This document shows positions 6,022-7,797 of a DNA stretch of 7,797 nucleotides, piece after piece; the first letter of the stretch is position 1; each line of letters starts with the position of its first letter. Under the pieces are notes generated by a model, which had not been told where the DNA came from, ran no database searches, and was given only the letters and a program-made list of their open reading frames with translations. Both the position numbers and the translations under genes were made by a program. This stretch comes from Verrucomicrobiota bacterium (lineage in GTDB: Bacteria; Verrucomicrobiota; Verrucomicrobiia; Opitutales; Coraliomargaritaceae): contig JAQCDT010000055.1 of NCBI GenBank assembly GCA_027620575.1, positions 1-7,797 on the forward strand. Reading direction: 5' to 3'.

Positions 6022-6462
6022 TTAACCTTGTGGTATTTGATTTTTACAACTGACAGCGAGAACGGGTATTTTTGTTTTTACCCATACATCATTTTCTTTG
6101 AAAATTTTAGCACTGACTGATTCAAGTGTCTCCCCCATTGATTTCACAGGAAAACGGCTTCCTTTGGGCGTGGCATTATAAGTGTAGGCAGACTGATGAA
6201 TTTTATCGATCACTGCTTGAGGGTTAGCTTCCTCTGGAATTTGTAATACCCAGCTTGCAAAATCCCGATCCACCAACACGCCTTCATTATCTGCGATTAA
6301 GGTGATGAATTGTTTTTTGACTATAGGCGGCCGCGCTTCTTTTTCTGCTTGCTCTATTTGAAGCTCCATAGCGATATCATTTAAGATATCATTGATCTTT
6401 TGAATATCGCTTTCATTTCGATGTAAAATGTGTTTGAGTTTTTCGATGTCTATTTTAGCCAT
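6022..6462 (-). CDS. Conserved-looking protein of unknown function with N-terminal coiled coil
   Basis: A 146-residue soluble protein that I cannot assign to a named family. Residues about 5-43 are charged and heptad-like (EKLKHILHRNESDIQKINDI...), predicting an alpha-helical coiled coil and perhaps oligomerisation. After a short linker (ARPP, 43-46), residues 48-146 look like a compact alpha/beta domain: a strand KKQFITLIAD (49-58), WVLQIPEEANP (71-81), a helix near PQAVIDKIHQSAYTYN (81-96), and a last strand WVKTKIPVLAVSC (127-139). There is no signal peptide or membrane segment, so it is cytoplasmic. The strand pattern recalls small phage-like or host-accessory proteins, but no motif proves this. 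It starts 11 bases after the M16 peptidase stop and is followed 32 bases later by the permease, so it is co-transcribed with both. Codon use and operon position support a real gene; its function is open. Confidence 0.75.
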   Translation of the reverse strand: MAKIDIEKLKHILHRNESDIQKINDILNDIAMELQIEQAEKEARPPIVKKQFITLIADNEGVLVDRDFASWVLQIPEEANPQAVIDKIHQSAYTYNATPKGSRFPVKSMGETLESVSAKIFKENDVWVKTKIPVLAVSCKNQIPQG

Positions 6463-6473
6463 TTGGAAAATGT

Positions 6474-7797
6474 TTATTTGAATTGGATGGGTGACGCATT
6501 GAGGATTATTGAATCAATTTCGTCCTTATTATTAATGAAAGTTACGTTATTGGTTTTCGAATTCCAATTCCATTTTTTTCCAACAATATAGTATTTAATG
6601 GGCTTATTCGGGTTATCTACTTTCGCTGATACAGTGTCGGAAATATTTGTTATCACTTGAGTGGATATTGAGGTTCTTGAATTCACTTTGGCAATGACTA
6701 TCAATGCTTCTGCATTTTCGTAAACATCAGTAATTTGTACTGTCCACGCAGGATTGGGTACTTCTAACTCGAAATTTATATCCGTTATGATTCGATTATC
6801 TTTAAAGAAAGTTCCTGAAGTCACGGTGACAATGGATTCGGGATCAAAGTATTTATTTATGATATCATTTACTTGGTTTTTAGAAACCATGTTTAATAAT
6901 TTAGGATAAACATCGATATAAAAAGGAGAAAACCCTCTAAGCATAAAGCTATGTATTTGCCTAGCAACTGTGCCAGTTTGAGAAAGGCCAACTAGATATT
7001 TTCCTTTAATTGTTTCTACAGCTTGAGTGACTTCTTTTTCACTGACACCCAATTCATTCCAGGTGGCTATTTCTTTCTTAGTTGCTTCAAGCCCTTTTTC
7101 TAAAAGCTCAGGAGAAAAGCTAGCTTCCAATCCCCAATTGCCTGAAGTGAAGATATCGCCTTCATGAAATGAATGTATACTGTAGGTAAGTCCTTGTTCT
7201 TGGCGAATGGATGTCATTAAACGAGAATTAAAACTACCTCCTAAGATATAGTTAGCGATACTGAATGGCACATAATCAGGGTCATCTCTTTTTAGAAAAG
7301 TTCGTGAACCCATGAAAACAGAAATGCTTGTTTTATCTGGAATGAAATAATCAATTCTGGGTTGGCTAGACACCATTGATTCCGAGGGCTTAGGATCTTC
7401 TTCCACTTTTGTGTTCCATATACTAAAAGTATTACGAATACCTCTCTGTATCGTAGACAAGTTTATATCGCCTGCAAAAACGATCTTCATGTTTTTATTA
7501 CCGTAATGTTTCTTATGAAATGCTTTTAAATCATCTATCGTTGTTGCCTCTAAGCTTTTTTGAAGTTCAGCTAAACTGTGCTGATAATTGGGATGATTTT
7601 TAGGGTAAAGGTTTTGAGATAGAAGAGTGTCCGCCTTAAATTCGGTGCTCGTTTCTAAGTCTAAAAAAGAGGCATGGTATTGTTTCTTTAAATTATTAAA
7701 TACCTCTTCATCAAATCTTGGATTTTTCAAAAGATCCGCCAACAGCTTCATGAAGGTTTCGGTGTCTTTTTTTAAAAATTTGCCAGTGAATGTGAGA
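6474..7797 (-). CDS. M16 family (insulinase/pitrilysin-like) zinc peptidase, C-terminal part, 5' end outside the window
   Basis: The frame stays open to the right edge, reading LTFTGKFLKKDTETF before the first Met at 7751, and this run matches the interior of an M16 domain, so the gene is partial and that Met is not the start. Numbering from it, residues 1-112 are the end of one M16 unit (MKLLADLLKNPRFDEEVF; HYGNKNMKIVFAGDI). Residues about 131-315 are the paired C-terminal M16 domain with GGSFNSRLM (171-179) and RQEQGLTY (183-190), where Arg183 and Tyr190 have the seven-residue spacing of the substrate-binding Arg/Tyr pair of pitrilysins. The zinc motif HxxEH would be upstream and is not visible, so activity cannot be judged, nor whether this is a single two-domain (about 450 aa) or duplicated (about 850 aa) protein. 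Residues about 330-425 form an extra beta-rich tail absent from typical M16B enzymes. Likely exported, as many relatives are, but the signal region is not in view. First visible gene of the peptidase-unknown-permease operon. Confidence 0.88.
   Translation of the reverse strand, partial: LTFTGKFLKKDTETFMKLLADLLKNPRFDEEVFNNLKKQYHASFLDLETSTEFKADTLLSQNLYPKNHPNYQHSLAELQKSLEATTIDDLKAFHKKHYGNKNMKIVFAGDINLSTIQRGIRNTFSIWNTKVEEDPKPSESMVSSQPRIDYFIPDKTSISVFMGSRTFLKRDDPDYVPFSIANYILGGSFNSRLMTSIRQEQGLTYSIHSFHEGDIFTSGNWGLEASFSPELLEKGLEATKKEIATWNELGVSEKEVTQAVETIKGKYLVGLSQTGTVARQIHSFMLRGFSPFYIDVYPKLLNMVSKNQVNDIINKYFDPESIVTVTSGTFFKDNRIITDINFELEVPNPAWTVQITDVYENAEALIVIAKVNSRTSISTQVITNISDTVSAKVDNPNKPIKYYIVGKKWNWNSKTNNVTFINNKDEIDSIILNASPIQFK

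Noticed and set aside
6474..7751. Taking the Met at 7751 as the start of the M16 peptidase
   Set aside because: The frame is open beyond it to the window edge and the added residues continue the M16 domain, so the gene is truncated by the window, not short.
1..7797. Mobile element, phage, CRISPR, toxin-antitoxin or defence system
   Set aside because: No transposase, integrase, repeat array, paired small genes or terminal inverted repeats were seen; the genes are housekeeping or transport types in tight operons.

Overview
The window is dense, AT-rich bacterial chromosome with seven complete or near-complete genes, one gene running off each end, no gap longer than 94 bases, and no sign of a phage, insertion sequence, CRISPR array, tRNA or rRNA. 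The organism is probably a member of the Verrucomicrobiota (Opitutia-like). This is an inference from remembered sequence style: the Fmt N-terminus IVFFGSDSICLPSLEWL, its C-terminal GGKMLPVSDFLRGY, and the DFEG-type exonuclease just upstream of it. No search was run. Nearly all start codons lack a Shine-Dalgarno sequence, which also excludes a typical Firmicute or enteric genome.

Layout. Three transcription units are visible. (1) Minus strand, from 3193 leftwards: a histidinol-phosphatase-like member of the inositol monophosphatase family, then a SulP/SLC26 anion transporter with a STAS domain, then a DJ-1/PfpI family protein, then the first 16 codons of another gene that leaves the window at base 1. 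Gaps are 9, 8 and 14 bases, so this is almost certainly one operon. (2) Plus strand, from 3288 rightwards: a DEDDh (DnaQ-like) exonuclease and then methionyl-tRNA formyltransferase (fmt), which probably begins at a TTG codon 16 bases after the exonuclease stop. Units 1 and 2 diverge from a 94-base promoter region that contains a short inverted repeat. (3) Minus strand, entering from the right edge: the C-terminal part of an M16 (insulinase/pitrilysin-like) peptidase, a 146-residue protein of unknown function, and an SO_0444-type Cu/Zn efflux permease. Gaps are 11 and 32 bases, again operon-like. Units 2 and 3 converge with one base between the fmt stop and the permease stop. Candidate intrinsic terminators for each unit lie inside the coding sequence of the opposing gene.

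Functionally this is mostly housekeeping and transport: translation initiation (fmt), histidine biosynthesis (hisN-like), nucleic-acid processing (exonuclease), anion uptake (SulP), stress or protein quality control (DJ-1), metal export and proteolysis. I see no clear new defence or mobile system. The least explained parts are the 146-residue protein between the peptidase and the metal permease, and the roughly 95-residue beta-rich tail on the M16 peptidase.
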